Notes: generated by a model from the sequence alone, not told the origin. A DNA stretch of 64,000 bases from Asticcacaulis sp. MM231 (GCF_964186625.1 NZ_OZ075110.1:427501-491500); one strand, 5' to 3'. Positions 1 through 12,431 are shown, counted from the stretch's first letter. Numbers and translations are program-made.

Positions 1-2306
<2,306 letters not shown>

Positions 2307-2433
2307 TTCCTCAATCAAATTTATGGAACAACATCAACATACACTGAAATTAATGTCATACCTGCTTGCCGCCTTAATCAGCCGGGCAAGCACGTTTAGC
2401 GCTAAAAGCGCACGCAATGTCTTCTCAAAACCC

Positions 2434-2575
2434 CTGTAATCTGTTGACCTGGTGGCTATGCCGGAAGGTCCCCACCCGATCCCATTCCGAACTCGGTCGT
2501 TAAGCCTTCCTGGGCCGATGGTACTTTGTCTTAAGTCACGGGAGAGTAGGTCGTCGCCAGGTCTACAGATTACAG
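2434..2575 (+). promoter_or_regulatory. precursor processing stem around 5S rRNA
   Basis: CTGTAATCTGT at 2434-2444 and ACAGATTACAG at 2565-2575 are a perfect 11-bp inverted repeat that flanks the 5S gene. In the transcript they would extend the 5S terminal helix. Such stems are normally entry sites for rRNA-processing ribonucleases; that role is inferred. Confidence 0.7.
2446..2563 (+). rRNA. rrf: 5S ribosomal RNA
   Basis: The gene begins GACCTGGTGGC and ends GTCGCCAGGTC, which pair as the terminal helix. Between them are the conserved 5S blocks CCCGATCCCATTCCGAACTCG and GGGAGAGTAGG. It lies about 140 bp after the 23S gene, the normal place in an rrn operon. Confidence 0.97.
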
Positions 2576-2612
2576 AGGTTTATAGTGCTGAAAAGCACAG
2601 CCCTTCATTACA

Positions 2613-2663
2613 AATACACACTCGACCGTCAGGCCATTCGCTTGGCGGTCGTTTGTGTTTCTT
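2613..2663 (+). terminator. stem-loop between 5S and tRNA-fMet
   Basis: ACACACTCGACCGTC and GGCGGTCGTTTGTGT pair with one small internal loop, and a short T-rich run follows. It could be an intrinsic terminator or a processing hairpin. If it terminates efficiently, the downstream tRNA would need its own promoter; none stands out. Confidence 0.5.
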
Positions 2664-2730
2664 ACATATGGATCCGCTTCAAAGTACCCAAGGGCTAAGC
2701 CCGAGGAAAACCTGAAAGTGATGTTGGTGA

Positions 2731-2807
<77 letters not shown>

Positions 2808-2835
2808 ATATTTATAACAACAATATCAAATAGAT

Positions 2836-2859
2836 AGCCGCCTCACAAGGCGGCTTTTA
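2836..2859 (+). terminator. rho-independent terminator after tRNA-fMet
   Basis: AGCCGCC, a 6-nt loop and GGCGGCT are followed by TTTT. It ends the rrn/tRNA transcript before the accessory DNA. Confidence 0.85.
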
Positions 2860-2880
2860 TGTGTCCGAAATCCACCTTCG

Positions 2881-2904
2881 GCTACCGCATAGCTACCATT
2901 TGAA
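2881..2904 (+). repeat. candidate integrase arm-type site, tRNA-side copy
   Basis: This 24-bp sequence, beginning GCTACCGCATAGCTACCA, occurs again with one change at 20678-20701, just upstream of the integrase start. It contains two GCTACC units 11 bp apart. Its place near both ends of one element suggests integrase arm binding or the remains of a second integrase promoter. The function is inferred. Confidence 0.55.
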
Positions 2905-3127
2905 TCAAAAAGACACACACGGAAAAATGTGAACAAGGGTGGACGGTGAAGTCGGCCTGAGTTGGCCCTATCCGGACCTGGCGCAATTTGATCGACACCG
3001 GAAAAGCGGACCTTCCAGCGATCTTCCAGAGTTGGATCTGTTAGCCGATCATCCTGTGCCTTGCTTTCAACTAGTCAAACGATATAGTCTAAAATGGCTA
3101 GCTGTGGCTGGAGTTTGGGGGGGGGGA

Positions 3128-6100
3128 ATGGGCCGATTACAAACGCGTATGCTGTTTGCGTCACGTATTGGGTTTGTGACTTTGTGCATGTTGACGGTGG
3201 CAGGTATCGCCTCTGCAGGGGATAAAATTCTGTATGAAGCCCCCGCCGGCTGGGTGAAAATTGTGGAATTGCCCAAACCGGATCCAGCGTACAGTGGGGC
3301 TCCCGGACAAATTCTCTTGCAAAACATGCAGGTGAATTTTTCTGATGACGGCACCAATACATATTTTACGGAAGTCGCTCTTCATATACAGACGCCTGCC
3401 GGCCTTCAGGCTGCGCAGGCGTTTGTTGTCTGGAACCCTGAGACCGACGAAGCAGCGGTTCACAAACTACAAATCATTCGAGGCGACCAGGTTATCGACG
3501 TGCTGGCCAGCGGCCAGACTTTTACGACGCTACGGCGGGAACAGAACCTCGACCGGGCGATGCTCGACGGCAATTTGACGGGGGTGCTACAGCCGGAAGG
3601 CCTTCGTGTCGGTGACACCATGGTGTTTGCATCTTCCATCAGGCGGCTTGATCCGGCCATGGGCGGAAACAATGAGGCTGTCTTGCAGGGACTGTCTGCC
3701 AACCCGGTTGTCCAGCAGTCGATACGCGCGACCTGGCTAGGCCAATCGGTGCGTTGGCGTCAGAGCGACGACCTGCATGGAAAAGTAATTCAGAGTGCAG
3801 ACACCCGGACCTTCACGATGGACCGATCTCATGTGGTGGCGAAGGAATTGCAGGGAGATGCGCCCGCAAGGTTCAATCAATTTGGTTTGATTGAATTCTC
3901 ACAATTCGCCACTTGGCAGGACCTGTCGAAACTGCTTGCTCCGCGCTACGACAAGGCGACGGTTCTGACGCCTAACTCTCCCCTTATGAAGGAGGCAGCC
4001 ACCATCCGAGCGGCCTCAAACGATCCGAAGGTGCGGGCCGCGATGGCCTTGCAACTTGTCGAAAATCAAGTCCGTTATGTTTTTCTAGGCGTGAATTTGG
4101 GGGGATATACGCCAGCCGATGCCGACAGCACCTGGCAAAGGCGGTTTGGTGACTGCAAAGGCAAGACAGCTTTGCTCATCGCCCTCTTAAAAGTATTGGA
4201 TATCAAAGCCGAGCCTGCCCTTGTAAGCACGGACGGAGGTGATGGGCTTGACCAAAGATTACCTAGTTTTGAGCTTTTCGACCATGTCGTCGTGCGAGCC
4301 GAGATCGAGGGCAATATTTACTGGATGGATGGCACTCGTCTGGGCGATACCAAACTTGACAGCTTGCCTGTACCGGCCTTGCGTTGGGCGCTGCCGATCA
4401 GTGATGCGGGCGCTACCTTAGAGGCCCTGCCAACAAAGCCGCTTGCACAACCTACCTCTGATACCTTTCTGCGGCTGGATGCCTCTGCAGGCCTAGATGT
4501 AACGGCCCTGGCCCATGCCGAAGCGGTTTTCAGGGGGGACACGGCGGTCCAGTTCAATATGGCATTGATGTCTATTCCTGCAGGCGACCGCGACAAGGGG
4601 CTGAGAGCATACTGGAACGGTCAATACGACTGGATTGAGCCGCGTAAGGTGTCCGCAGTCTTTGATCAGGCCACGGGCGAGGAGCGCCTCACCATGGATG
4701 GCGCTGCCAAGATGGAGTGGAAAGAAAGCGAAGATGGCAAAACCTGGCGCTACCAGACCGACATCATGAATATCGGCTGGTCATATAGCGCGAAACGCGA
4801 AGCAGGACAAAAGCGTGATATTCCGATCGTTATAAACTTCCCATACTTTCAGAGGACGCGCGAAGAGATTGTATTGCCTAAGCGTGGCGATGGGTTCACG
4901 ACAGAAGGCGGCGATGTCGACCGGACGGACGGCGGCAGTGAGTTCAGGCGAACGATCGCCATGAAGGACGGAACCCTTTTTCTGGAATCGTCTAAGCGGG
5001 CGCTTGTCTCTGAAATAAGCTATGCTGACGCGATGGAAGTGGACAAAGCACTGACGGACCTGTGGGCTAAAGAGGTTATCCTGGTAGCGCCAAGGCGATA
5101 CCACAAGGATACCGCGACAAAACCAAATCCGGAAACAACTGCTAATGCGTCGCCGGCGGATTCAGTGGACGACCTTTTGGCACAAGGCAAGAATTTCGCA
5201 TCTCAGAACAAAATCGACGAGGCTTTGGTGGCCTACAACAAAGTGCTGCGCCTGGATGATCACAATGTGGCGGCTTTACAGGGGCGCGCCACTATCTTGG
5301 GGATGAGAGGGAACTTCGCCGCTGCTGCGGCGGACTATGAGCTAGCCCTTAAGCTGGACCCGACGCAGTGGATAACGCTCAATGGGCTGGGGGCTGCACG
5401 TCTTTCACAGGCTAGGTATGATGAGGCCATCGCCGCCTTTACCGCAGCATTGGACCTTTACCCCAACGATGTCATGGCGTTAATCTTCAGGGCTCGAGCG
5501 CATGTGGCCCAAAAAAAATTCGATCTGGCGCGCCAGGACGCAAAGTCCGCTAAGGATCTTTATGGTGAGCAGGCAGAAATATTGGTGTTGGAAGCTGATA
5601 TCGAGGTTGCTGATAAACGTGTAGACGTTGCCAGAGATATTATTCGCCAGGGACTGTTGAAAAATCCCGAAGATTTCGATCTTCATGAAAAAATGGCTTC
5701 CCTTCTCGAAAACTGCACTGCGCTTGATGCTGACCAATGTGCTGAGTCCAAGAAGGGGGCGGTAGATGAATATGACGCCATCATTGCCCTCAAGCCCAGT
5801 GCCTGGGCTTTCTCAATGCGAGCGCAAGATCGTCCGAAGGCCGATCGGAAAAAGAGGCTTGAAGACATTGATGCCGGCATAAAAGCAGACCCTAAATCAA
5901 CGCTCCCATTGCTCGTGCGTGCGGCCATCCTAATCAACGAAGACAAAGCCTATGACCAGGCATTGACGGACCTCGATGCGGCGGTAAAGCTCAATCCGAA
6001 GGATAGCCAGCCATATAGCATTCGCAGCGGGGTGTATTTCAAGCTCGGAAAACCCGAACTCGCCCTGGCAGATCTGGAAGCGGTAAAGCGCATTAACCCA

Positions 6101-6451
6101 CAGCAGCCATGGGCTTTCAACGCGAGCTGCTGGAGCCGAGCAACTCATAATACGGAGCTGGACAAGGCGTTGGTCGACTGTGATATGGCAGTCAAAATGG
6201 CACCGCAGGCGCCAGCTTATTTAGATAGCCGTGCCTTTGTGAAGATGCGTCTTGGCCAACTCGATGAGGCCTTGACAGATTACAATTCGGTGCTCGCGCT
6301 TCAGCCGGACATGGCTCCGTCCCTTTATGGGCGTGGTCTTGTCAAGCTTCGAATGGGGGACAAGGCTGGAGGCAACTCGGATATCGCTGCTGCGCGCAAG
6401 AAAGTCGCCAAAATTGACGAGCAGTTTACTGAGTATGGTTTAAAACCATAA
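3128..6451 (+). CDS. DUF3857 / transglutaminase-like / TPR secreted protein
   Basis: The protein has about 1107 residues. A signal peptide (hydrophobic run ending AGIASAG) is followed by an N-terminal DUF3857-type domain. A transglutaminase-like core carries an apparent catalytic triad: Cys343 (GDCKGK), His386 (FDHVVV) and Asp401 (YWMDGT). From about residue 670 to the end there are repeated TPR helices. The reading frame stays open back to a GTG at 2939, but ATG 3128 follows a G-rich Shine-Dalgarno stretch and directly precedes the signal sequence, so it is preferred. Such proteins are periplasmic and of uncertain substrate. It is the first gene of the inserted element and has no obvious operon partner. 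Confidence 0.88.
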   Translation: MGRLQTRMLFASRIGFVTLCMLTVAGIASAGDKILYEAPAGWVKIVELPKPDPAYSGAPGQILLQNMQVNFSDDGTNTYFTEVALHIQTPAGLQAAQAFVVWNPETDEAAVHKLQIIRGDQVIDVLASGQTFTTLRREQNLDRAMLDGNLTGVLQPEGLRVGDTMVFASSIRRLDPAMGGNNEAVLQGLSANPVVQQSIRATWLGQSVRWRQSDDLHGKVIQSADTRTFTMDRSHVVAKELQGDAPARFNQFGLIEFSQFATWQDLSKLLAPRYDKATVLTPNSPLMKEAATIRAASNDPKVRAAMALQLVENQVRYVFLGVNLGGYTPADADSTWQRRFGDCKGKTALLIALLKVLDIKAEPALVSTDGGDGLDQRLPSFELFDHVVVRAEIEGNIYWMDGTRLGDTKLDSLPVPALRWALPISDAGATLEALPTKPLAQPTSDTFLRLDASAGLDVTALAHAEAVFRGDTAVQFNMALMSIPAGDRDKGLRAYWNGQYDWIEPRKVSAVFDQATGEERLTMDGAAKMEWKESEDGKTWRYQTDIMNIGWSYSAKREAGQKRDIPIVINFPYFQRTREEIVLPKRGDGFTTEGGDVDRTDGGSEFRRTIAMKDGTLFLESSKRALVSEISYADAMEVDKALTDLWAKEVILVAPRRYHKDTATKPNPETTANASPADSVDDLLAQGKNFASQNKIDEALVAYNKVLRLDDHNVAALQGRATILGMRGNFAAAAADYELALKLDPTQWITLNGLGAARLSQARYDEAIAAFTAALDLYPNDVMALIFRARAHVAQKKFDLARQDAKSAKDLYGEQAEILVLEADIEVADKRVDVARDIIRQGLLKNPEDFDLHEKMASLLENCTALDADQCAESKKGAVDEYDAIIALKPSAWAFSMRAQDRPKADRKKRLEDIDAGIKADPKSTLPLLVRAAILINEDKAYDQALTDLDAAVKLNPKDSQPYSIRSGVYFKLGKPELALADLEAVKRINPQQPWAFNASCWSRATHNTELDKALVDCDMAVKMAPQAPAYLDSRAFVKMRLGQLDEALTDYNSVLALQPDMAPSLYGRGLVKLRMGDKAGGNSDIAAARKKVAKIDEQFTEYGLKP

Positions 6452-6523
6452 TGTTGCGCCTTTTTCCGGGGGGAAGCGCAGTCAGCCCGATCTGTCGTCT
6501 TGATATTAGCTGACAGGCATCGC

Positions 6524-6600
6524 TCATGTCCAGTTGCGGGCCGACCACACAAACAAATGCAGCGGGTCTGGAATGGGCGCACAGGTGCCGTGTGTAATTC
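6524..6600 (+). repeat. degenerate intergenic repeat, copy 1
   Basis: The stretch has a TGCGGGC block and, about 40 nt later, TCTGGAATGGGCGCACAGG. The same two-block layout recurs near 8055, 12142, 40553 and, weakly, 62555. It is noncoding. Confidence 0.45.
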
Positions 6601-6712
6601 CGCCCATGTCGCGCGCGATTCGGGAAATCGATCTAGCGTCTCGTTCCGTACTCTTGCAGCCCGCTCGTTCTAAGCGTAGGAATTCATGTGAGTTGCTATT
6701 TGGGGGGGCATC

Positions 6713-7306
6713 ATGTCGAGTACAGAAGAACGTTGGCGGCGCGAGCTCAACGCGGACGAAAAACTCTTATGGTCGGGGACACCTATCCAGGGCCTTCGCT
6801 TTCATCAGAGCGATTTTCTTCTCGTGCCTTTTAGCTTAATGTGGGGCGGCTTCGCCTTCTTCTGGGAGGCTAGTGTCCTCTATAGCTCCGGCGTTCGAGT
6901 CTCAGTCTCACCACCCTATATTACCGGCACTTTTTTTAGTTTTATGGCCCTCTGGGGAATACCGTTCTGCCTAGTTGGCTTGTACGTGATATTCGGCCGT
7001 TTCTTTTTTGACGCGGCAGCACGCGCAAACACAGTTTACGCAGTGACAGACCGTAGAATCATCATTGTTGCTCGTACTTCAGTCCGATCCTTGGCTTTCG
7101 GTACCTTGCCGCAGCTCGAACTGAAAGAAGGCAGCAACGGTCGCGGCTCGATCATATTTGGAGAATCGAGCTTCTTCATGGGAGCTGGATGGCCGGCATG
7201 GGGAAATCGTCGTTATAGTCGGCCCATGACGTTCGATGGAATTTCCAAGGTGCGAGAGGTTTATACATTGATAATAGACGCAGCGCACAAGGTCAGTGGT
7301 CGTTAG
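6713..7306 (+). CDS. membrane protein of unknown function, possible PH-like domain
   Basis: The protein has 197 residues and starts at ATG 6713 after a G-rich ribosome binding site. It opens with a soluble stretch containing DEKLLWSGTP, followed by two hydrophobic segments (about residues 35-60 and 75-105). The remainder, beginning near VYAVTDRRI, resembles bacterial PH-like (bPH) domains. The combination of LLWSGxP, two membrane helices and VTDRR is common in such small membrane proteins. No function can be assigned, and it stands alone between unrelated genes. Confidence 0.75.
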   Translation: MSSTEERWRRELNADEKLLWSGTPIQGLRFHQSDFLLVPFSLMWGGFAFFWEASVLYSSGVRVSVSPPYITGTFFSFMALWGIPFCLVGLYVIFGRFFFDAAARANTVYAVTDRRIIIVARTSVRSLAFGTLPQLELKEGSNGRGSIIFGESSFFMGAGWPAWGNRRYSRPMTFDGISKVREVYTLIIDAAHKVSGR

Positions 7307-7514
7307 CCTCGATTGCTTCCGCTTTTGGGAATCGAAAGTTGAAGCGCTATATGTTCAGTTGCAATTCCGCAATAGGCGCAATCCGGCCTTGCATCTCGGC
7401 CGTGAAGCCTAGCTTAAGGGCGATATCCTCGGGGCCTTAAGTTGCGCCCTGTGGCTGAAAGTTGTTGTCCACTTTTAAGCCACTGTCTTAGCGCCAATTA
7501 TAGGAGAAGCTCGA

Positions 7515-7964
7515 ATGAAAGTCCTGTTCGCGATTCTGACAATTGGACTTTCGCTCATTGCTGCGCTTCCTCTCGCAGCGCAGGTGCCGTGTTTGGCGGG
7601 CAAGCAAAAAGCTTTAATCGAGGGTCATTTCAGTGGTCCAGTAATATGTTCAGCACGAGATGCGACCTTTGCCTTGGTCGGCCGAACATCTGGGAACGGA
7701 TTTTCAATATATGACTATCGATTTAGATTCCTCCCTCAAGGGGGAAACGTCATGCATGGCGGCCAAAGGATCGTTGTATTCCAGCATGGCAGATACCTCG
7801 GCCAGTATATGTTGTCTCCGCCGCCCTTTTCGACGCTAACCGTTGACGGATCGCATGTCGTCGTAACGAAAATGGGGCACCTGGAGAATGATGTGCTCGA
7901 TTTTTCAGCAGGGCCGGCTAAAGAGGCATTTCTGGATGGGCAGATTGAACAATTCGCCCGCTAA
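7515..7964 (+). CDS. small secreted protein of unknown function
   Basis: The protein has 149 residues and starts at ATG 7515 after TAGGAGAAG. Residues 1-23 are a clear signal peptide ending ALPLAAQ, so the mature protein is probably periplasmic. Two cysteines (in VPCLAG and VICSA) could form a disulphide. I recognise no domain. The codon pattern and ribosome binding site support a real gene. Confidence 0.7.
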   Translation: MKVLFAILTIGLSLIAALPLAAQVPCLAGKQKALIEGHFSGPVICSARDATFALVGRTSGNGFSIYDYRFRFLPQGGNVMHGGQRIVVFQHGRYLGQYMLSPPPFSTLTVDGSHVVVTKMGHLENDVLDFSAGPAKEAFLDGQIEQFAR

Positions 7965-8464
7965 GCATGTCTTTCAAGGGCGAATACCGCCAAGGCCGGT
8001 AACCCGCCGACATTGCCCATTCTTGATCTCCCCGGCCGTATAAGAAGAAGTCCTCAATGACCGCTTGCGGGCGCTCTGTCGTTCGAACTCGGCAGTTGTC
8101 CGGATTGGTATAGGGTTATCGGATGCCTGCCGAGCGCCGACGTTGATCCAATCCTGAAGGCAGGCGTCGGATAAGCCTCCAGGGAGGAAGCCGCGGGAAT
8201 GTCGAGCTTTGATTATGCCAGCCTATGGGGATTTGGTAAGTTTGGCACTTGGGGTGATGCCCATTTGAGCCTTTTTATGCATCCCGTTGGTTGCGAAGAC
8301 GATCACAGAGTGTGGCTTTTGATAGGTTCTCTGCCAACTGCTATCGGCTGACTGGCCCAGGCATTGACCGGAACGCCAATTTGGCAACGACGGTGCCGAT
8401 CGCTGTCTTTTAAGACAGCGGCACATTGCCCAACATGCGTTGTTCTGTTGCGCGATAGCGTCAG
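7965..8464. other. gene-poor stretch with degenerate repeat copy 2
   Basis: No convincing gene is present. 8055-8108 carries ATGACCGCTTGCGGGC and then TTGTCCGGATTGG, matching the intergenic repeat family. The part near 8220-8464 probably holds the terminal region of the IS91-type element that follows, but its end cannot be placed. Confidence 0.5.
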
Positions 8465-9671
8465 TCATGATGTGTCGATCCGGATTTTAGGTACGGGCTG
8501 ATGCCGGGGCAAACACCCGCGCGCGAAGGTTTCGATCATGACCATACGCCCCCCGCAACAGCGGCAAGGATTGGGGCGTGATGGGAGCTCGTTATCATTC
8601 GCGGGCTCTGGTTCAGTTGGACATTGTGGTTCCGGCACATTGAGCAATTTGCGCGCCCGCGCGATATTCTCAGTCCGGCCACCATTGGCGAACAAGCCGT
8701 AATGGCGGATGCGATGGAATCCACTGGGAAGCACATGGATAAGGAAGCGACGGATAAATTCGTTAGGGGATAGCGTCATGACCTTGGCCTGGTCTTTGCC
8801 GCTGGCCCGGTAGTCTTTCCATTTAAAGGTTATCCCGGCATCGTTGATGGCGATCAGTCGTGAGTTGCCGATGGCAACGCGATGGGTATACCGCGACAAG
8901 TAAGCCAAGACAGCTTCTGGTCCGCCAAAGGGTCTCTTCGAATAGACGACCCACTCGGTTCTTCGAAGTGGTGCGAGATAGTCATTGAAGGTGTCTGGAT
9001 CTGCCAATCTGGCGAGTTCATTGAAGACCTGAAGTCGCCCTTCGTTGTGTGCGGCCTTGAGCTTTTCCAAAAACAATCGGCGAAACAGGCGTGAGAGAAC
9101 CCGGACGGGCAGGAAGAAGCCGGGGCGGCAGGCAATCCAGCTCAGGCCATCGCGTGATATGCCCCCTCCAGGCACGATGATGTGGACATGGGGATGGTGG
9201 GTCAAGGCCGATCCCCAGGTGTGAAGCACGCCTGTCACACCGATCTTTGCGCCCAGATGCTTGGGATCTCCAGCGATGGTGATGAGCGTTTGCGATGCGG
9301 CCTTGAACAGGATGTCGTAAACGACGGCTTTGTTCTGATAGGCGATGTCGGCGATAGCTGCCGGGAGGGTGAAGACGACGTGATAATAGGGAACCGGCAA
9401 AAGTTCGGCTTCACGATCTGCCAACCATTGCTTGGCGGCCATTGCCTGACACTTTGGGCAGTGCCGGTTGCGGCAGGAGTTGTAGAAAATAAGCAGGTGC
9501 GCGCAATCCATACACGCCTCGACATGGCCCCCAAGGGCTGCCGTTCGGCAAGAACTCGATGGCGGACATGACCTTCAATTGTCCAAGACTGATCCGTCCG
9601 GCGTTGGCGGATCGCCAAGCCGAGCCAAAGCGGCGGAAGATATCCGCGACCTCCAGTGTTGGGCGTGACAC
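8465..9671 (-). pseudogene. IS91-family transposase, frameshifted
   Basis: The N-terminal part (GTG at 9671; RPTLEVADIFRRFG, LGQLKVMSAIE) and the main part (YNSCRNRHCPKCQ zinc motif; LTHHPHVHIIVPGGG His-hydrophobic-His motif of HUH enzymes; YLSRYTHRVAI tyrosine region) lie in different frames. The break is near 9551-9553, where one extra T separates SAIEF from CRTAALGGHVEAC. Rolling-circle HUH transposition is known for the family. As it stands the enzyme would not be made unless the ribosome shifts frame. Confidence 0.85.
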
Positions 9672-9683
9672 GGAATCTACCGG

Positions 9684-10558
9684 TCAGGCTGGCGGCCTTA
9701 CTTCCGCAACGGGCAGAAAATCAAGGGGGCTGGTGATCTCGCCAATCGCTTTGAGGGCAACCCGGGTGTAAAGCGCCGTGGTGTCAAGTTTCTTATGGCC
9801 GAGCAGAACCTGGATGACGCGAATGTCGGTCTTGTTCTCGAGAAGGTGGGTGGCGAAACTGTGACGTAAGGTATGTGGGGACACACGCTTAACTATCCCG
9901 GCCTGTTCCGCGGCTACGTGGCAGAGGCGATTGATCTGGCGGGGCGTCAATGGCGCTATGCCTTCATTCCAGGGGCTTGGGAACAGCCAATAGCGCGGGC
10001 GATACTGAGACCAATATGTACGCAGCAACTCAAGGAGTTGCGGCGACAACATGACATAACGGTCTTTACGACCCTTGCCCTGTTCAACTCGAACGGCCAT
10101 CCGTTCGCTATCAATGTCGCCGACTTTTAGAACGGACACCTCATGGACCCGCAGCCCGGTCGCATAGGCCGTGGTCAACATCGTCCTGGCCTTCAGGTTG
10201 GGCGCGGCAGCCAGAAACCTGGCGACCTCCTCCTGGCTAAGAACGACCGGCAAACGCCGTGCTTCCCGGGCGAAGACAACCCGATCCGTGACCTCAGGCC
10301 GGTTCAGCGTCGCCCGGAAGAAGAAAGTAGGGCGGTCATGGCAATATTACGGCTCGGAACGCCAAGACCAGAGGTGGACAGGTGAAGTTGGTATCGGCGG
10401 ATATCCTCAAAATCCGCCTTGTCCGGGGAACGACCCAAAAAAACGGCAAAGTTCTTCACATGCCGCAAATAATCTTTCTGGACCTTTGGAGAAAACTGAC
10501 GGATCGTCATCTCTTCAATCATGCGCCGGCGTAGCGGACTAACTGTCTCGTCGCTCAT
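9684..10558 (-). pseudogene. tyrosine recombinase of the IS91-type element, frameshifted
   Basis: An N-terminal SAM-like DNA-binding piece (10304-10558, starting MSDETVSPLRRRMIEEM) and the catalytic piece (frame opening near 10253) are in different frames. One base is missing near 10333, in the sequence that should read ALRFFFRATLNRPEV. The catalytic part retains Arg (ATGLRVHEV), HTLRHSFATH, LLGHKKLDTT and the nucleophile Tyr in ALYTRV. Its 3' end abuts the transposase start. Confidence 0.85.
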
Positions 10559-10567
10559 GGGGGAGCT

Positions 10568-10612
10568 CCTGTCTTGAGTGAGGTGGTTCGAAGCCCTCTA
10601 TCTCAAGACAGG
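10568..10612 (+). repeat. 11-bp inverted repeat at IS91-type element end
   Basis: CCTGTCTTGAG and CTCAAGACAGG are separated by 23 nt, just upstream of the recombinase start. It is either the terminal hairpin of the element or a regulatory palindrome. Confidence 0.6.
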
Positions 10613-10705
10613 ACATGCCCATCGCGCTACTGTTCTCTACTATTGACGTGCAAAACTACCGCGCCAGCGGTTTAGTCCTTGGGCGCATAGGCGAATAGTC
10701 GCTTT

Positions 10706-11887
10706 TTAGGTAGAATTGGGGAGCGGGTCGGTTCCCTCGCTCAGGATGGCGAGGTAACGCTGGTAACTGAACACGCGGCCACGTTTGCGCCCGGTAATTT
10801 CCTCGACGATGCCAAATCGCTCCAGATCGACGAGAGCCGCATTGACCGTAGGAGCCGAAAGCCCGGTTTGTTGGACGAGTTGGTTGGCCGTCAAGTACGG
10901 GTTCTGCTGAAAAAGATCGTGGATTCGCAGTGCTGAACCGGCACGGTCGCTTTCCGCAGTAATCCGTTCATGGTCTTCCTTGAAGAGATCGACGATGCGC
11001 GTAGCGGCCTCGAAGGCCTGATTGGCAGTATCCGCGACGCCGGAGAGAAAGAAGTCGAGCCACGCTTCCCAGGCCCCGTGTTCGCGTACCTGCTGAAGTA
11101 GGCGATAATAGTCGGCGCGATGCGATTTCAGGTATAGGCTCAAATAGAGCAGCGGCTTGCGCAGCACGCCGTTGACGCAGAGATACAACGTCACCAGGAG
11201 GCGGCCAATCCTTCCGTTTCCATCTAGGAATGGGTGTATGGTTTCGAACTGAACATGTAGCAGCCCGGCCTTGATGAGGGCGGGCAGACGCGACCCTTCC
11301 TCGTGCATGAAGCGTTCAAGCGCGTCGAGGCAACCCTCCATTTCGATCGGTGGCGGTGGCACGAATAGCGCATTGCCGGGGCGCGTCCCGCCGATCCAGT
11401 TTTGCGACCGCCGGAATTCACCGGGACTTTTTGTGCCGCCCCGCCCGCTCTCTAGCAACCGTTGGTGCATCTCGCGGATCAGTCGCAAAGAAAGTGGTAA
11501 TTCTTCCAACCGTTCCAATCCATACATCATGGCATCGACATAGTTTGAGACTTCGCGGATATCATCGATCGGTTCGCCTGCCTGCGCTTCGGTCTCGAAG
11601 CGCAGAAGGTCTGATAAAGTCGATTGCGTACCCTCGATCTGGGATGAAAGGACCGCTTCTTTCCTCACATACATATACAGGAACAGTTCCTGACGTGGCA
11701 GCAACATGGTGATGCCGTCCAGCCGTCCGAGCGCACGTTCTGCAAGGCTGAGTTTTTCCAACAGGGCGAGTACGTCGATCGCTGGCGTCGGCGGCAGCGG
11801 TGGCGGCACAAAGGCACGCACGATTTCGCCCGCAACGGGGGTTTCGATGTAACGTCCAAGCCGAAGGTTGGGTGTTGATTCTGCCAT
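10706..11887 (-). CDS. Fic domain protein with C-terminal winged helix
   Basis: The protein has 393 residues. Fic proteins usually transfer AMP (or another phosphate-linked group) to target side chains. The catalytic motif HPFLDGNGRIGR lies at residues 218-229. The auto-inhibitory motif SSQIEG is at 81-86, before the core, as in class II Fic proteins. A winged-helix DNA-binding domain occupies about residues 315-375. All key residues are present, so the enzyme is probably active and self-restrained. The start ATG 11887 is followed upstream by a cluster of palindromic repeats, suggesting autoregulation. No separate antitoxin gene is seen. Confidence 0.93.
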   Translation of the reverse strand: MAESTPNLRLGRYIETPVAGEIVRAFVPPPLPPTPAIDVLALLEKLSLAERALGRLDGITMLLPRQELFLYMYVRKEAVLSSQIEGTQSTLSDLLRFETEAQAGEPIDDIREVSNYVDAMMYGLERLEELPLSLRLIREMHQRLLESGRGGTKSPGEFRRSQNWIGGTRPGNALFVPPPPIEMEGCLDALERFMHEEGSRLPALIKAGLLHVQFETIHPFLDGNGRIGRLLVTLYLCVNGVLRKPLLYLSLYLKSHRADYYRLLQQVREHGAWEAWLDFFLSGVADTANQAFEAATRIVDLFKEDHERITAESDRAGSALRIHDLFQQNPYLTANQLVQQTGLSAPTVNAALVDLERFGIVEEITGRKRGRVFSYQRYLAILSEGTDPLPNST

Positions 11888-11907
11888 GACCCATTATGTG
11901 ACCGCAA

Positions 11908-11974
11908 CGTTATTTAAGCAATATCCGTTTCGCTTAAATAGGGGCTGGGCTAAAGTAAGCGCACTTAAATAACG
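11908..11974 (-). promoter_or_regulatory. candidate operator of the Fic gene
   Basis: CGTTATTTAAG at 11908-11918 and CTTAAATAACG at 11964-11974 form a perfect 11-bp inverted repeat. A further half-site, CGCTTAAATAG, lies between them near 11931. The cluster starts about 20 bp upstream of the fic start, where a winged-helix regulator could bind. The role is inferred. Confidence 0.55.
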
Positions 11975-12431
11975 GACAATACAGTCATTGGTGGTTTGAA
12001 TGAGTTTGGTTTTGCGAGAGCGCCACCTTACACCTTACGGTCGTTTTAGTCAGGACGGGACGACCATTGCCCCGTTGATACGCTGCATGGAGCGACGTTG
12101 CCCCGTTGATTGATCTGGCCTGTCAGAGTAAACAGAAGGCTCGATGACCGCTTACGGGCGATCCGACTTTTGGCTCCGCAGATGTCCGGAATGGCCGCGA
12201 AGGCGAATTTCTCCTGAGCCTTTTTCGACAGTTTTTAAAACGGTATATGGATTGATGCGGACGCTGGTTCGACATTGTTTTTATCGAGCAATTTTCTGAC
12301 TTGGCGCACGGCTTAGCGGAAGATAGGGTGGCAGCATTTTACCGAGGCGGTGGCGTCGCGGTTGTTAGTACTTACGGAGCCGCTGTGCGTCGCGAAGCTG
12401 GATAGTATGAAAATCTGCGAGGAATTGGGAA
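11975..12431. other. gene-poor stretch with degenerate repeat copy 3
   Basis: No convincing gene is seen. 12142-12205 carries ATGACCGCTTACGGGCGA and then AGATGTCCGGAATGGCCGC, the best match to the repeat copy near 40553. Confidence 0.5.

Larger units (their letters stand above)
8465..10612 (-). mobile_element. decayed IS91-type element with accessory tyrosine recombinase
   Basis: A tyrosine recombinase gene (9684-10558) is followed on the same strand by an IS91-family transposase gene (8465-9671), the layout of one group of IS91 relatives. Both genes carry a single-base frameshift. The promoter-proximal end has a perfect 11-bp inverted repeat (CCTGTCTTGAG at 10568-10578, CTCAAGACAGG at 10602-10612), which may be the terminal hairpin. 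The opposite end is not resolved and may extend to about 8220. Confidence 0.75.
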
